From Devosia sp. Leaf420 (GTDB lineage Bacteria; Pseudomonadota; Alphaproteobacteria; Rhizobiales; Devosiaceae): 64,000 bases of DNA. The notes beneath the pieces were generated by a model, which did not search any database, was not told the DNA's origin, and saw only the letters and a list, made by a program, of their open reading frames with translations. How positions within the stretch are numbered: position 1 is the first letter of the stretch; each line of letters opens with the position of its first letter. The stretch is taken from assembly GCF_001425445.1 (NCBI RefSeq), contig NZ_LMQU01000010.1, positions 317,501 to 381,500 on the forward strand, written 5' to 3'. A program made the position numbers and the translations under genes. This document shows, one piece after another, positions 63,888 through 64,000 of the stretch.

Positions 63888-64000
63888 TCAGCACTCAGCG
63901 CCGATAGCCTGCTGCGCGGCAGTGGCGCCAGAGAGCGAATAATTCTGCACGACGCGGGCGCCGGCGGCATTGGTGCCTTCGACGGTCATGCTCGAACCGG
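63888..64000 (-). CDS. 3' end of an unidentified gene at the right edge (partial)
   Basis: Minus-strand frame entering from the right edge and ending at TGA at 63888-63890. The visible tail is about 36 residues, Ala/Gly/Thr/Val-rich, ending QQAIGAEC. A terminal Cys after an Ala-rich helix suggests a secreted or periplasmic protein with a disulfide, but the family cannot be assigned from this fragment. Confidence 0.55.
   Translation of the reverse strand, partial: GSSMTVEGTNAAGARVVQNYSLSGATAAQQAIGAEC

Overview
The window is chromosomal, high-GC (roughly 60-65 percent by eye) and densely coded, and it reads as an alphaproteobacterium of the order Hyphomicrobiales, most likely Devosia-like. The inference rests on a stand-alone F1 ATP synthase operon (atpHAGDC) beside priA and xerC, a four-subunit sdhCDAB complex, the dapF-mtaB-ftsY-yciB block next to ffh-rpsP, a DUF1674/SDHAF4 gene beside htpX, and a heparinase-like gene between rsmB and purH. 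No rRNA, phage, insertion sequence or CRISPR array was seen. The genus is an inference from gene content, not from a search. LAYOUT: 0-9.3 kb holds an Asp/Glu racemase, the atp operon (minus strand), priA and xerC. 9.3-12.8 kb is accessory: an EamA transporter, a secreted protein made of seven Cys-containing repeats, and a DUF559 gene nested between two copies of a 116-base palindromic repeat. 12.8-16.8 kb is the sdh operon, with two small genes inserted between sdhA and sdhB. 16.8-24.4 kb carries an MFS transporter, an iron-type periplasmic binding protein, very small membrane-protein ORFs, a NudK-like hydrolase, a beta-carbonic anhydrase, two EF-hand secreted proteins and two coupled EamA transporters. 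24.5-35 kb has asd, a flavoprotein, a PagL-like deacylase, a luciferase-like monooxygenase, a diguanylate cyclase, a membrane protein coupled to a ClpP-like periplasmic protease, two NAD(P)-binding oxidoreductases and tRNA-Ala(CGC). 35-42 kb contains PilZ, argC, deoD, an M20 dipeptidase, a GntR/FadR regulator and a PAS-PAS-HTH protein. 42-45.4 kb has leuD, RidA, leuB and a BrnT/BrnA toxin-antitoxin pair. 45.4-54.5 kb is core: rpsP, ffh, dapF, mtaB, ftsY, yciB, a zincin and leuC. 54.5-64 kb holds a flippase-like protein, purH, the heparinase-like protein, rsmB, htpX, SDHAF4, an HNH protein and rlmN. HOW THEY WORK TOGETHER: energy metabolism is represented by F1, complex II and its assembly factor; leucine, lysine and arginine synthesis by leuBCD, asd/dapF and argC; protein targeting by ffh and ftsY, which flank one intergenic region divergently together with rpsP; tRNA/rRNA modification by mtaB, rsmB and rlmN; c-di-GMP signalling by one GGDEF and one PilZ protein. 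No obviously new defence or mobile system is present. The best leads are the seven-repeat secreted protein, the membrane protein/ClpP-like pair, the small genes inside the sdh operon, the repeat-nested DUF559 gene, the PAS-PAS-HTH regulator, the BrnTA operator that coincides with a possibly leaderless promoter, and three convergent gene pairs that share one CTAG as both stop codons.
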